A stretch of DNA of 9,369 bases from an uncultured Fusicatenibacter sp. (lineage in GTDB: Bacteria > Bacillota > Clostridia > Lachnospirales > Lachnospiraceae), in NCBI GenBank assembly GCA_902493585.1, contig CABUPZ010000093.1:1-9369 (forward strand). The letters are read 5' to 3'. The notes under the pieces were generated by a model. It searched no databases and was not told the origin of the DNA. It worked only from the letters and a program-made list of their open reading frames with translations. The position numbers and the translations under genes are program-made. Shown in pieces: positions 1 to 6,848 of the stretch; position 1 is the stretch's first letter; each line of letters opens with the position of its first letter.

Positions 1-2
1 GT

Positions 3-44
3 GCCGGGGACGTGCGTGAGCGGCGGGCGGCTGCCGCGATGTGA
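3..44 (+). CDS. Possible 3' end of an upstream gene (partial)
   Basis: One frame is open from the window edge to a TGA at 42-44 and would encode a short Arg/Ala-rich tail (AGDVRERRAAAM). The G+C-rich composition changes to A/T-rich promoter-like sequence just after this stop, as expected at a gene end. At only 13 codons nothing can be said about function, and the other frames are not excluded. A small GC-rich inverted repeat (20-24 with 33-37) has no T-run after it, so it is not called a terminator. Confidence 0.22.
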   Translation, partial: AGDVRERRAAAAM

Positions 45-67
45 GAAAATTTGCCGCAGATTCTCCC

Positions 68-96
68 TTGCTTTTTTGTTATAGGGTTGCTATAAT
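68..96 (+). promoter_or_regulatory. Sigma-A-type promoter of the GTPase unit
   Basis: A -35 box TTGCTT (68-73) and a perfect -10 box TATAAT (91-96) are separated by exactly 17 nt. The start of transcription is expected near 103, leaving a leader of about 165 nt before the first GTPase gene. It is the only good promoter seen upstream of that gene. Confidence 0.75.
79..95. promoter_or_regulatory. Inverted repeat over the -10 box, possible operator
   Basis: TTATAG (79-84) and CTATAA (90-95) form a perfect 6-5-6 inverted repeat covering the promoter spacer and most of the -10 box, where a repressor would block RNA polymerase. It does not match the Bacillus Zur consensus as I remember it, and half of it is explained by the -10 sequence itself. 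This is a weak candidate. Confidence 0.2.
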
Positions 97-102
97 AAAC
101 AA

Positions 103-268
103 TATCCGGGGCGGAGGTCTTACCTTCGTCCCTTTTGGTGACACTGTAATTAGTGCATTGAAAAATAAATTGCTGGTTAGTTATTTGTTTTTCGATGTAC
201 GAGAAAGCGGAACGTCTTCCACGGCGGGACGCTGTCGAGATTTTCATTGAAAGAAGAGGTTGAATGAA
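103..268 (+). other. Untranslated leader of the first GTPase gene
   Basis: This is the expected transcribed leader between the promoter and the ATG. An open frame of 69 codons crosses it (41-250), but it starts before the promoter, has no ribosome binding site and shows no protein-like pattern. I see only short, weak hairpins (for example CACT/AGTG around 131-144) and no riboswitch, T-box or terminator that I recognise. Its length leaves room for post-transcriptional control. Confidence 0.4.
251..258 (+). promoter_or_regulatory. Ribosome binding site that fixes the ATG start
   Basis: The purine run AAGAAGAGG ends at about 258. It sits roughly 10 nt from the ATG at 269 but only 1 nt from the in-frame TTG at 260, so the ATG is the likelier start. 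Confidence 0.6.
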
Positions 269-1480
269 ATGACAAGAATAGACATTATCTCCGGATTTCT
301 GGGAGCTGGAAAGACGACATTGATCAAGCAGCTTCTGACTGATGCGCTGAAGGGTCAGCAGGTGGTTTTGATCGAGAATGAGTTTGGAGAGATTGGAATT
401 GACGGTGGATTCCTGAAAGACGCGGGAATCGAGATCCGTGAGATGAATTCCGGATGTATCTGCTGTTCTCTGGTGGGAGATTTCGGACAGGCACTCAGCG
501 AGGTAATTACAAAATATCATCCGGACCGTATTATCATTGAGCCGTCCGGAGTGGGCAAGCTGTCTGACGTCATCAAGGCGGTTGCAGATGTGGAAAAAGA
601 GGCGGGTGTTGCGCTGAACTCTGCGACAACGGTTGTTGATGTGATGAAGTGTAAGATGTATCTGAGAAACTTTGGAGAGTTCTTTGAGAATCAGGTAAAG
701 AGTGCGGGAACGATTATTCTGAGCCGTACGGATACCGAGAAAGCGACACCGGAAAAGATTGAGGCTGCGGTAGAACTGCTCCGCGGACTGAATCCGGAAG
801 CTACGATCATCACAACTCCGGTAGAACAGCTGGGAGGAAAGAAAGTCCTGGATACGATGGAAGGCGCGATCATCCGTCTGGATGAGATAGAGGATGAGCA
901 TCATCATGAGCACCATCACCATGACGGTGAGTGCTGCCACGACCATGACCATGAGCATCATCACGACCACGACGGCGAGTGCTGCCACGATCACGATCAT
1001 GAGCATCATCATCACGACCACGACGGCGAGTGCTGCCACGATCACGATCATGAGCATCATCATCACGACCACGACGGCGAGTGCTGCCACGATCATGAGC
1101 ATCATCACGACCACGACGGCGAGTGCTGTCATGATCACGACCATGAGCATCATCATCACCATGACGGTGAGTGTGGCTGCGGCCATCACCACCATCATCA
1201 TGCGGATGAGGTCTTCACAAGCTGGGGCAAGGAAACGGTGAAGAGCTTTGACCGCGAGGAGATGGAGAAGATCCTGAAGGAGCTTTCCGAGAACCAGGTT
1301 TACGGTATGGTTCTGCGTGCGAAAGGTATGGTTTCCGGAAAAGACGGACACTGGATCTATTTTGATATGGTTCCGGAAGAGTATGAAATCCGTGAGGGCG
1401 CTCCGGAGTATACCGGACGTATCTGTGTCATCGGTTCCAAACTGAATGAGGATAAACTGGAAGAGCTGTTTGCTTTGTAA
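269..1480 (+). CDS. COG0523/CobW-family GTPase with His/Cys-rich metal-binding insert
   Basis: This 403-residue protein belongs to the COG0523 (CobW/YciC/ZNG1-like) G3E GTPases, cytoplasmic proteins thought to bind and insert transition metals using GTP. Visible motifs are the Walker A GFLGAGKTT (9-17), the family metal motif C63-I-C65-C66, the Walker B-region EPSG (91-94) and a G4-position SRTD (152-155), which departs from the usual NKxD. Residues 211-311 are an insert with about 50 His and 12 Cys. A CobW C-terminal domain follows (about 313-403). The start is the ATG at 269; the in-frame TTG at 260 would add three residues but is too close to the Shine-Dalgarno. The gene has its own promoter and is followed after 104 bp by a second CobW-like gene on the same strand. 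Zinc is the likeliest metal from family knowledge; nickel or cobalt is possible, since His-rich tails also occur in Ni chaperones such as HypB. Family assignment is firm; substrate is inference. Confidence 0.93.
   Translation: MTRIDIISGFLGAGKTTLIKQLLTDALKGQQVVLIENEFGEIGIDGGFLKDAGIEIREMNSGCICCSLVGDFGQALSEVITKYHPDRIIIEPSGVGKLSDVIKAVADVEKEAGVALNSATTVVDVMKCKMYLRNFGEFFENQVKSAGTIILSRTDTEKATPEKIEAAVELLRGLNPEATIITTPVEQLGGKKVLDTMEGAIIRLDEIEDEHHHEHHHHDGECCHDHDHEHHHDHDGECCHDHDHEHHHHDHDGECCHDHDHEHHHHDHDGECCHDHEHHHDHDGECCHDHDHEHHHHHDGECGCGHHHHHHADEVFTSWGKETVKSFDREEMEKILKELSENQVYGMVLRAKGMVSGKDGHWIYFDMVPEEYEIREGAPEYTGRICVIGSKLNEDKLEELFAL
899..1201 (+). repeat. In-frame tandem repeat coding for the His/Cys-rich metal-binding array
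   Basis: Units of 42-51 bp, mostly 48 or 51, repeat in frame and encode DGECCHDHDHEHHHHDH-type blocks of 14-17 residues. There are five DGECC copies and a final DGECGCG followed by six His. Neighbouring units are almost identical in DNA and differ by whole codons (one fewer or one more CAC/CAT/GAC), which points to recent expansion by slippage or unequal recombination. Copy number is likely to vary between strains. Confidence 0.9.
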
Positions 1481-1487
1481 ATCACAG

Positions 1488-1550
1488 GTAACCGTTCAGT
1501 TGGCTGAACGGTTACACGCATAGCAGCCGTTCGGCCAGTTGAACTGTTAT
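1488..1550 (+). repeat. Long imperfect palindrome / RNA hairpin between the two GTPase genes
   Basis: The left half is itself a perfect 12-bp hairpin: 1488-1499 pairs with 1504-1515 around TTGG. The whole element also folds as one long helix, 1488-1513 with 1525-1550 around an 11-nt loop. That helix has 20 Watson-Crick pairs, 5 G-U pairs and a single mismatch (1493 with 1545). No T-run follows, so it is not a standard terminator. It ends 34 bp before the next ATG and leaves the ribosome binding site free. It may be a dispersed palindromic repeat, an mRNA-processing or stabilising hairpin, or both; a related half-copy lies at 6829-6856. Confidence 0.75.
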
Positions 1551-1584
1551 AAATCATAAACCCCAAAGGAAAGAGGAGAGAATC

Positions 1585-2541
1585 ATGGGAGGAGACGAAA
1601 TCGAGATTCCGATTTATCTGATTACCGGATTTCTGGAGAGCGGTAAGACGACCTTTATCAATTTTACCGTTGCCCAGGATTACTTTCAGATTGACGAGCC
1701 AACCCTTCTGATCACAACGGAAGAAGGCGAAGTGGAATACGACGAAAAGGAGCTGCTGAAGTACAATACGGTACTGGAAGTGGTAGAGAGCCAGGAGCAG
1801 TTTACGCCGGAATATCTGAAGAAACTGAAACGCCGTTATAATCCGGAGCGTGTGATCCTGGAATATAATCCGCTGTGGAGCGTAAAGAAGCTGGAAGGAA
1901 TGGAAATGCCGAGAGGCTGGGGCATCGTGCAGGAGATCGTGACCGTAGATGCAAGCTGTTTCCAGATTTATATGCAGAACATGAAATCCATCTTCATGGA
2001 AATGTCCCTGCATGCGGATATGGTGATGTTCAACCGGTGTCGTCCGCAGGATCCTCTGGCGTCCTTCCGCCGGAGCATCAAGGTAGTGAATCCGGCCTGC
2101 GATGTCCTGTTCGAAGATGAAGAGGGCGAGATCAGCAATATCTTTGAGGATTCCATGCCTTACGATCTGGATGCGGATATCATTGATATTGAAGATGCAG
2201 ATTATGGTATTTTCTATGTGGATATGGAAGATCATCCGGAGCGGTACCGTGGAAAAACGGTACGGTTTAAGGGAAGAGTTCTGAAGAGTGAGAATGCCAA
2301 CGCAGATTTCTTCGTTCCGGGACGTATGGCGATGACCTGCTGTGCAGACGATACCACATTTATCGGATATATCTGCGAATTCCCCAAGGCGAAGTCCCTG
2401 CTGATGGGACAGTGGGTGGAAGTGACCGCCGTTGTGGACTGGAAATATATGGAACCGTATGAGGGCGAAGGACCGGTGCTGATCGCGAAGGATATCAAAT
2501 CCGTACAGCGTCCGGAGGTTGACCTTGTGTACTTTAACTAG
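1585..2541 (+). CDS. Divergent CobW-like GTPase fused to a YcgQ/TIGR03943 (DUF1980)-like domain
   Basis: This 318-residue protein has a ribosome binding site AGGAG (1574-1578) 6 nt before the ATG. The N-terminal half is CobW-like: strand plus Walker A GFLESGKTT (15-23), and a Walker B-like position ILEYN (91-95) where CobW proteins have IxEPSG. The CxCC motif is missing; that stretch reads LEVVESQEQF (64-73). The G4 site reads FNRCRPQD (149-156) rather than NKxD, so nucleotide binding may be altered. An acidic linker (177-206) leads to residues about 218-318. Their pattern, RYRGKTVRFKGRV then FFVPGRMAMTCCADD (242-256), resembles the C-terminal domain of the YcgQ/TIGR03943 family, whose members are often encoded beside a COG0701-type permease. 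Cys252, Cys253 and Cys264 are possible metal ligands. It follows the His-rich GTPase and is probably co-transcribed with it, suggesting a paired metal-handling role. The P-loop assignment is firm; the fusion is from motif memory. Confidence 0.82.
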   Translation: MGGDEIEIPIYLITGFLESGKTTFINFTVAQDYFQIDEPTLLITTEEGEVEYDEKELLKYNTVLEVVESQEQFTPEYLKKLKRRYNPERVILEYNPLWSVKKLEGMEMPRGWGIVQEIVTVDASCFQIYMQNMKSIFMEMSLHADMVMFNRCRPQDPLASFRRSIKVVNPACDVLFEDEEGEISNIFEDSMPYDLDADIIDIEDADYGIFYVDMEDHPERYRGKTVRFKGRVLKSENANADFFVPGRMAMTCCADDTTFIGYICEFPKAKSLLMGQWVEVTAVVDWKYMEPYEGEGPVLIAKDIKSVQRPEVDLVYFN

Positions 2542-2548
2542 TCTTTGC

Positions 2549-2580
2549 TACCCCGCAGCCTGCTGCGGGGTATTTGTTTG
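2549..2580 (+). terminator. Rho-independent terminator after the GTPase unit
   Basis: TACCCCGCAG (2549-2558) and CTGCGGGGTA (2563-2572) form a perfect 10-bp GC-rich stem with a CCTG loop. TTTGTTTG follows. It begins 8 bp after the stop codon of the second GTPase gene and lies just upstream of pth, separating the two transcription units. The T-run is broken by a G, so some read-through into pth is possible, and no clear separate pth promoter is visible. Confidence 0.85.
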
Positions 2581-2606
2581 CGAAAATCATATTTCAGGAG
2601 GCGATT

Positions 2607-3194
2607 ATGTATATTATAGTAGGTTTAGGGAATCCGACAAGAAAATATGAGGGAACGAAGCACAATGTGGGTTTCGATACCATCGATTATCTTGTGGATG
2701 AATACGGTATTCCTTCGTCCGGGCTGGGTCATAAGGCGATGTACGGGAAAGGAATGATCGCGGGGCAGAAGGTCATTCTGGCGAAGCCGATGACTTATAT
2801 GAATCTGAGCGGTGAGTCTGTCCGGGAACTGGTGAATTATTATAAGATCGATCCGGAGGAGGAGCTGATCGTGGTTTATGACGATATCAGCCTTGCGCCG
2901 GGACAGATCCGTATCCGCAAAAAGGGAAGCGCCGGAGGCCATAACGGAATCAAAAATATCATTGCAAATCTGGGAACGGACAAATTCCAGAGGATCAAGA
3001 TCGGCGTTGGAGAAAAACCGAAGGAGTGGGATCTTGCCGACTATGTGCTCAGTCCGTTCTCCAGGGAGGAACGGGCAGCGGTGGATGAGGCGATCGGCCA
3101 TGCGGCGAAAGCCCTGGAGCTGATGCTCAACGACGAGACAGACGCGGCGATGAACGAGTATAATCGGAAGGCGGCTCAGTACAGCGTTCGCTAA
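2607..3194 (+). CDS. pth: Peptidyl-tRNA hydrolase
   Basis: Pth is the 195-residue cytoplasmic esterase that releases peptides from peptidyl-tRNAs dropped by stalled ribosomes. The length is typical of bacterial Pth. Conserved residues are visible: IVGLGNP with Asn9, the signature KHNVGFD with catalytic His19, Asn66 in MTYMNLSG, the acidic pair Asp92-Asp93 in VYDDISL, and Asn113 in GSAGGHNGIK. The start is the ATG at 2607, 5 nt after a perfect AGGAGG (2596-2601); an upstream in-frame ATG (2574) lies inside the terminator T-run and has no binding site. It is followed 90 bp later by mfd, the pairing usual in Firmicutes (prs-ctc-pth-fin-mfd in B. subtilis, from general knowledge). No fin-like gene lies in the gap. 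The last codons overlap a large hairpin. Confidence 0.97.
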   Translation: MYIIVGLGNPTRKYEGTKHNVGFDTIDYLVDEYGIPSSGLGHKAMYGKGMIAGQKVILAKPMTYMNLSGESVRELVNYYKIDPEEELIVVYDDISLAPGQIRIRKKGSAGGHNGIKNIIANLGTDKFQRIKIGVGEKPKEWDLADYVLSPFSREERAAVDEAIGHAAKALELMLNDETDAAMNEYNRKAAQYSVR

Positions 3195-3242
3195 ATAACT
3201 GGACCAAGCGATTTGGTGTAGTTATTTACGAAACGCTGTACT
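3178..3242 (+). repeat. 65-nt multi-part hairpin spanning the pth stop codon
   Basis: An 11-bp outer stem (3178-3188 with 3232-3242) is followed by a 3x3 internal loop, a perfect 9-bp stem (3192-3200 with 3220-3228), a G-U pair plus one mismatch, and a 5-bp tip ACCAA/TTGGT (3203-3207 with 3213-3217) around GCGAT. The left arm contains the last pth codons and the TAA. No T-run follows, so it is not a classical terminator. It ends 26 bp before the mfd Shine-Dalgarno. Possible roles are a dispersed palindromic repeat or an RNase III/mRNA-stability element tuning mfd relative to pth. Confidence 0.8.
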
Positions 3243-3268
3243 AGTAAACAGTTGTAAATGACGGGAAC

Positions 3269-3276
3269 AGGAAAGG
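3269..3276 (+). promoter_or_regulatory. mfd ribosome binding site that fixes the start
   Basis: AGGAAAGG lies 8 nt before the ATG at 3285. The in-frame ATG at 3258 has no purine-rich sequence before it, and the GTG at 3282 is closer than ideal. The product then begins MKALLEPL, which I recall as a usual clostridial Mfd start. Confidence 0.7.
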
Positions 3277-3284
3277 TAAATGTG

Positions 3285-6200
3285 ATGAAGGCGTTATTGG
3301 AACCATTGGAGCGGGTGGGTCGGTTTGATGAACTGTTGCGGCAGCTGCAAACCAACCGGGGGATTGTGGCGGTGACAGGCACTCTGGAGTCCCAGAAAGC
3401 ACATCTTGCGGCGGGGCTTTCGCAGGAAACGCCGTTCCGCCTGCTGATCGCGGAAAATGAGCGGAAAGCGAAGGAATTATATGAGGATTTCCGGCTGTAC
3501 GATCCGGAAGTTCTGTATTATCCGGCGAAAGATCTGATCTTCTATCAGGCGGATATCAGCGGAAACCTGCTGACCAGAGAACGGATCCGTGTCATCCAGG
3601 CAATTTTGGAGCGGAAAAATCTGACGGTCGTCACCAGTACCGGCGGCTGTATGGACAAATTGATCCCGCTGGAGCTTTTCCGGGAGCACTGCATCCATCT
3701 GAAAAATGACAGTGAGCTGGATCTGGAACAGATGAAAAAGGAACTGGTGCGCCTGGGCTATGAAAGAGAAGCGCAGGTGGAAAGCTGCGGTCAGTTTTCC
3801 ATCCGCGGAGGCATTCTTGATATCTTTCCGCTGACGGAGGAAAATCCGTGGCGCATTGAACTGTGGGGGGATGAGATTGATTCCATCCGCAGTTTTGATG
3901 TGGAAAGCCAGCGTTCCATTGAAAATCTGGAAGAGATCACCATCTATCCCGCGACGGAAATGCTGCTGACGGAGAATGCTCTGGAACGGGGAAAGAAAGC
4001 CATCGAAAAAGAGGCGAAGCGCCAGAGCAAGTATTTCCGTGATCAGATGCTCACCGAGGAAGGCGCCCGGGTGACGCAGAATGCAAAGGAGATCTGTTCC
4101 ATGCTGGACAGTGGGGTAGATTTCACAGGAGCGGAACAGTATCTCAGCTATTTTTATCCCGATACCGTGTCGTTTCTCGACTATTTTCCTGAGGATACCC
4201 GTATCTTTCTGGACGAGCCGAACCGGATCCTGGAATGTGCGGATGCGCTCACGGCGGAATTTCGTGAGAGTATGACCCATCGTCTTGAGAAAGGCTATCT
4301 TCTGCCGGGACAGGCGGAACTGATGGACGAGATCGGCACGCTGTGCGCCAGACTGAACCGGAGACACTGTGTGGCTTTGTGTCTGCTGGATCTGCACAAA
4401 AACCAGTGGAAGATCACAGGCGAATATTCGGTTACGGTAAAATCCGTCAATCCGTACAACAATCAGTTTCCGGTGCTGGTCAAGGATCTGAAATCCTGGA
4501 AACACGCCGGCTATCGGATGATCCTGGTATGCCCTTCCCGGACAAGGGCGCAGCGTATGGCGGAGGATCTGCGGGAGGAAGAGCTTCCGGCTTTTTACAG
4601 CGAGGATCCGGAGCGTGTGCTGAAGCCTGGGGAGATCATGCTGATCCATGGAAATGTGCGCCGCGGCTTTGAATATCCGATGCAGAAGTTTGTACTCATT
4701 ACAGAGTCGGATATTTTCGGAAAAGAGCGGAGAAAGGCACGGAAAAAATCCCAGTATACCGGTCAGAAGATCCAGAACTTTTCGGACCTGTCCATCGGAG
4801 ATTATGTGGTTCATGAAAATCATGGTCTGGGTATCTACAAAGGAATTGAAAAGATCGAAGTAGACCGGGTGATGAAGGATTACGTCAAAATTGAATATGC
4901 GGGCGGAAGCAGCCTGTACGTTCTGGCGACGCAGATGGACGCCCTTCAGAAATATGCGTCGGCGGATGCCGCCAAGCAGCCGAAGCTGAACCGCCTTGGC
5001 GGTCAGGAATGGAACAAGACCAAGACAAGGGTGCGCGGAGCAGTGAAAAATATCGCCAAGGATCTGGTGAAACTGTACGCGGCGCGCCAGGCCACAGAGG
5101 GCTATCCGTATGGCCCGGATACGATATGGCAAAAAGAGTTCGAGGAAATGTTCCCGTTTGAGGAGACCGACGATCAGCTGGCGGCTATCGAAGCGACCAA
5201 AAATGATATGGAGAGCCATAAGATCATGGATCGCCTTGTCTGCGGCGATGTGGGCTTCGGCAAGACGGAGGTGGCGATCCGGGCGGCGTTCAAGGCGGTG
5301 CAGGAAAACAAGCAGGTGGTTTACCTGGTGCCGACTACGATCCTGGCGCAGCAGCATTACAACACGTTCGTCGAACGGATGAAAGATTTCCCCGTGCGCG
5401 TGGATCTTATGTGCCGGTTCCGGACGGCGGCTCAGCAGAAAAAGACACTGACGGATCTGAAAAAGGGACTGGTGGATATCGTGATCGGAACCCACCGGGT
5501 ACTGTCCAAGGATGTGGTCTTCAAAGATCTGGGTCTGCTGATCATCGACGAAGAGCAGCGATTCGGTGTGGCGCACAAGGAAAAGATCAAGCAGATGAAA
5601 GAAAACGTGGATGTCCTGACGCTGACGGCGACGCCGATTCCCCGTACCATGCACATGAGTCTGATCGGAATCCGGGATATGAGCGTTCTGGAAGAAGCGC
5701 CCAACGAAAGGATTCCCATCCAGACCTTTGTCTGTGAATATAACGAAGAGATGGTGCGCGAGGCCATCAACCGGGAACTGGCCCGCGGCGGGCAGGTTTA
5801 CTATGTCTACAACCGGGTACAGACCATCGTGGAGATGACCAACATGATCGCAAAGCTGGTGCCGGACGCCAATGTGGCGTTCGCTCATGGGCAGATGAAG
5901 GAGCGGGAGCTGGAAAAGATTATGTACGGATTTATCAACGGCGAGATTGACGTGCTGGTATCTACAACCATCATTGAGACGGGACTGGATATTTCCAATG
6001 TCAATACCATGATCATTCACGATGCGGACCAGATGGGGCTTTCCCAGCTCTATCAGCTGCGCGGACGTGTCGGCCGTTCCAACCGGACCTCCTATGCGTT
6101 CCTGATGTACCGCCGCAATAAGATGCTGAAGGAAGTCGCGGAAAAACGTCTTCACGCCATCCGGGAATTTACCGAGCTGGGCAGCGGATTCAAGATTGCC

Positions 6201-6848
6201 ATGCGGGATCTGGAGATCCGGGGGGCGGGAAATCTGCTTGGAGCGGAGCAGTCCGGCCATATGGAATCGGTAGGATATGATCTGTATTGCAAGATGCTCA
6301 GCGAGGCGGTACAGGAGGCGAAAGGGATCGAGGTGGCAGAAGACTTTGAGACGACCATCGACATGAGTATTGACGCTTACCTTCCGGACAGCTACATCAG
6401 CAACGAAGCTCTGAAGCTGGATACCTACAAGCGGATCGCCGCCATTGAGAACAGTGCGGAATATGACGATATGCTGGAAGAACTTCTGGACCGCTTTGGA
6501 GAACCGCCGAGAACGGTACAGAATCTGCTGGCAGTGGCGAATCTGAAGGCGCTTGCGCACAAGGCGTGGATCACGGAGATCAAGCAGATGCAGGAAACGG
6601 TACGGATCACGATGCATGAGAGGGCAAAACTGGATGTGAACGGAATCCCGGGAGTGCTGGAACGTTTCCGGGAAGAGTTGAATTTCAAGATGGAAAAGCC
6701 CGCCTATTTCGTGTTCCGGCCGAGGAAACGGAATACAAAAGAAAAGATCAATTATTTCGAGCGGACGAAGGAAGTCGTGGAAGCGTTGTACGCGCTGGCT
6801 CCGAAGGAAGACGCGCAGGAGGCAGAACGTAACGGTTCCGCTGGCTGA
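3285..6848 (+). CDS. mfd: Transcription-repair coupling factor (Mfd)
   Basis: Mfd is the cytoplasmic ATP-driven DNA translocase that dislodges RNA polymerase stalled at lesions and recruits UvrA for nucleotide excision repair. The 1187-residue length is normal. In order: a UvrB-like N-terminal module whose P-loop region (VTGTLESQKA) is degenerate, as usual in Mfd; the CarD-like polymerase-interacting domain (about 498-565, IGDYVVHENHGLGIYKG); and an SF2 RecG-like motor. The motor shows Walker A GDVGFGKT (654-661), DEEQ (755-758), motif III LTATPIPRT (from 780) and motif VI QLRGRVGR (924-931). The conserved translocation region ELGSGFKIAMRDLEIRGAG and a C-terminal TRCF domain follow. The upstream in-frame ATG at 3258 would add nine residues but lacks a ribosome binding site. 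It probably shares a transcript with pth. The last six residues (RNGSAG) are encoded inside a repeat-like sequence, so the native C-terminus may have been altered slightly. No terminator is apparent right after the stop. Confidence 0.97.
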   Translation: MKALLEPLERVGRFDELLRQLQTNRGIVAVTGTLESQKAHLAAGLSQETPFRLLIAENERKAKELYEDFRLYDPEVLYYPAKDLIFYQADISGNLLTRERIRVIQAILERKNLTVVTSTGGCMDKLIPLELFREHCIHLKNDSELDLEQMKKELVRLGYEREAQVESCGQFSIRGGILDIFPLTEENPWRIELWGDEIDSIRSFDVESQRSIENLEEITIYPATEMLLTENALERGKKAIEKEAKRQSKYFRDQMLTEEGARVTQNAKEICSMLDSGVDFTGAEQYLSYFYPDTVSFLDYFPEDTRIFLDEPNRILECADALTAEFRESMTHRLEKGYLLPGQAELMDEIGTLCARLNRRHCVALCLLDLHKNQWKITGEYSVTVKSVNPYNNQFPVLVKDLKSWKHAGYRMILVCPSRTRAQRMAEDLREEELPAFYSEDPERVLKPGEIMLIHGNVRRGFEYPMQKFVLITESDIFGKERRKARKKSQYTGQKIQNFSDLSIGDYVVHENHGLGIYKGIEKIEVDRVMKDYVKIEYAGGSSLYVLATQMDALQKYASADAAKQPKLNRLGGQEWNKTKTRVRGAVKNIAKDLVKLYAARQATEGYPYGPDTIWQKEFEEMFPFEETDDQLAAIEATKNDMESHKIMDRLVCGDVGFGKTEVAIRAAFKAVQENKQVVYLVPTTILAQQHYNTFVERMKDFPVRVDLMCRFRTAAQQKKTLTDLKKGLVDIVIGTHRVLSKDVVFKDLGLLIIDEEQRFGVAHKEKIKQMKENVDVLTLTATPIPRTMHMSLIGIRDMSVLEEAPNERIPIQTFVCEYNEEMVREAINRELARGGQVYYVYNRVQTIVEMTNMIAKLVPDANVAFAHGQMKERELEKIMYGFINGEIDVLVSTTIIETGLDISNVNTMIIHDADQMGLSQLYQLRGRVGRSNRTSYAFLMYRRNKMLKEVAEKRLHAIREFTELGSGFKIAMRDLEIRGAGNLLGAEQSGHMESVGYDLYCKMLSEAVQEAKGIEVAEDFETTIDMSIDAYLPDSYISNEALKLDTYKRIAAIENSAEYDDMLEELLDRFGEPPRTVQNLLAVANLKALAHKAWITEIKQMQETVRITMHERAKLDVNGIPGVLERFREELNFKMEKPAYFVFRPRKRNTKEKINYFERTKEVVEALYALAPKEDAQEAERNGSAG

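Noticed and set aside
41..250. 69-codon frame in the leader
   Set aside because: It begins before the promoter, has no ribosome binding site and no recognisable protein pattern.
899..1201. Possible CRISPR-like array because of regular short repeats
   Set aside because: The units are contiguous, in frame and codon-periodic, with no unique spacers; they encode the His/Cys array.
894..1241. 115-codon Ile/Thr/Met/Ser-rich frame inside the His-rich repeat
   Set aside because: It is the shifted reading of the CAT/CAC/GAC repeat; composition is a by-product of the repeat.
1357..2235. 292-codon minus-strand frame over the GTPase junction
   Set aside because: It spans the end of one GTPase gene, the intergenic hairpin and most of the next gene. 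It has no ribosome binding site, and the opposite strand is clearly coding.
3477..6617. 1046-codon open frame on the minus strand opposite mfd
   Set aside because: It lies wholly opposite an intact, motif-rich mfd. Its protein is rich in His, Arg, Leu and Phe with no domain pattern, as expected when codons such as TTA, CTA and TCA are rare in the sense gene.
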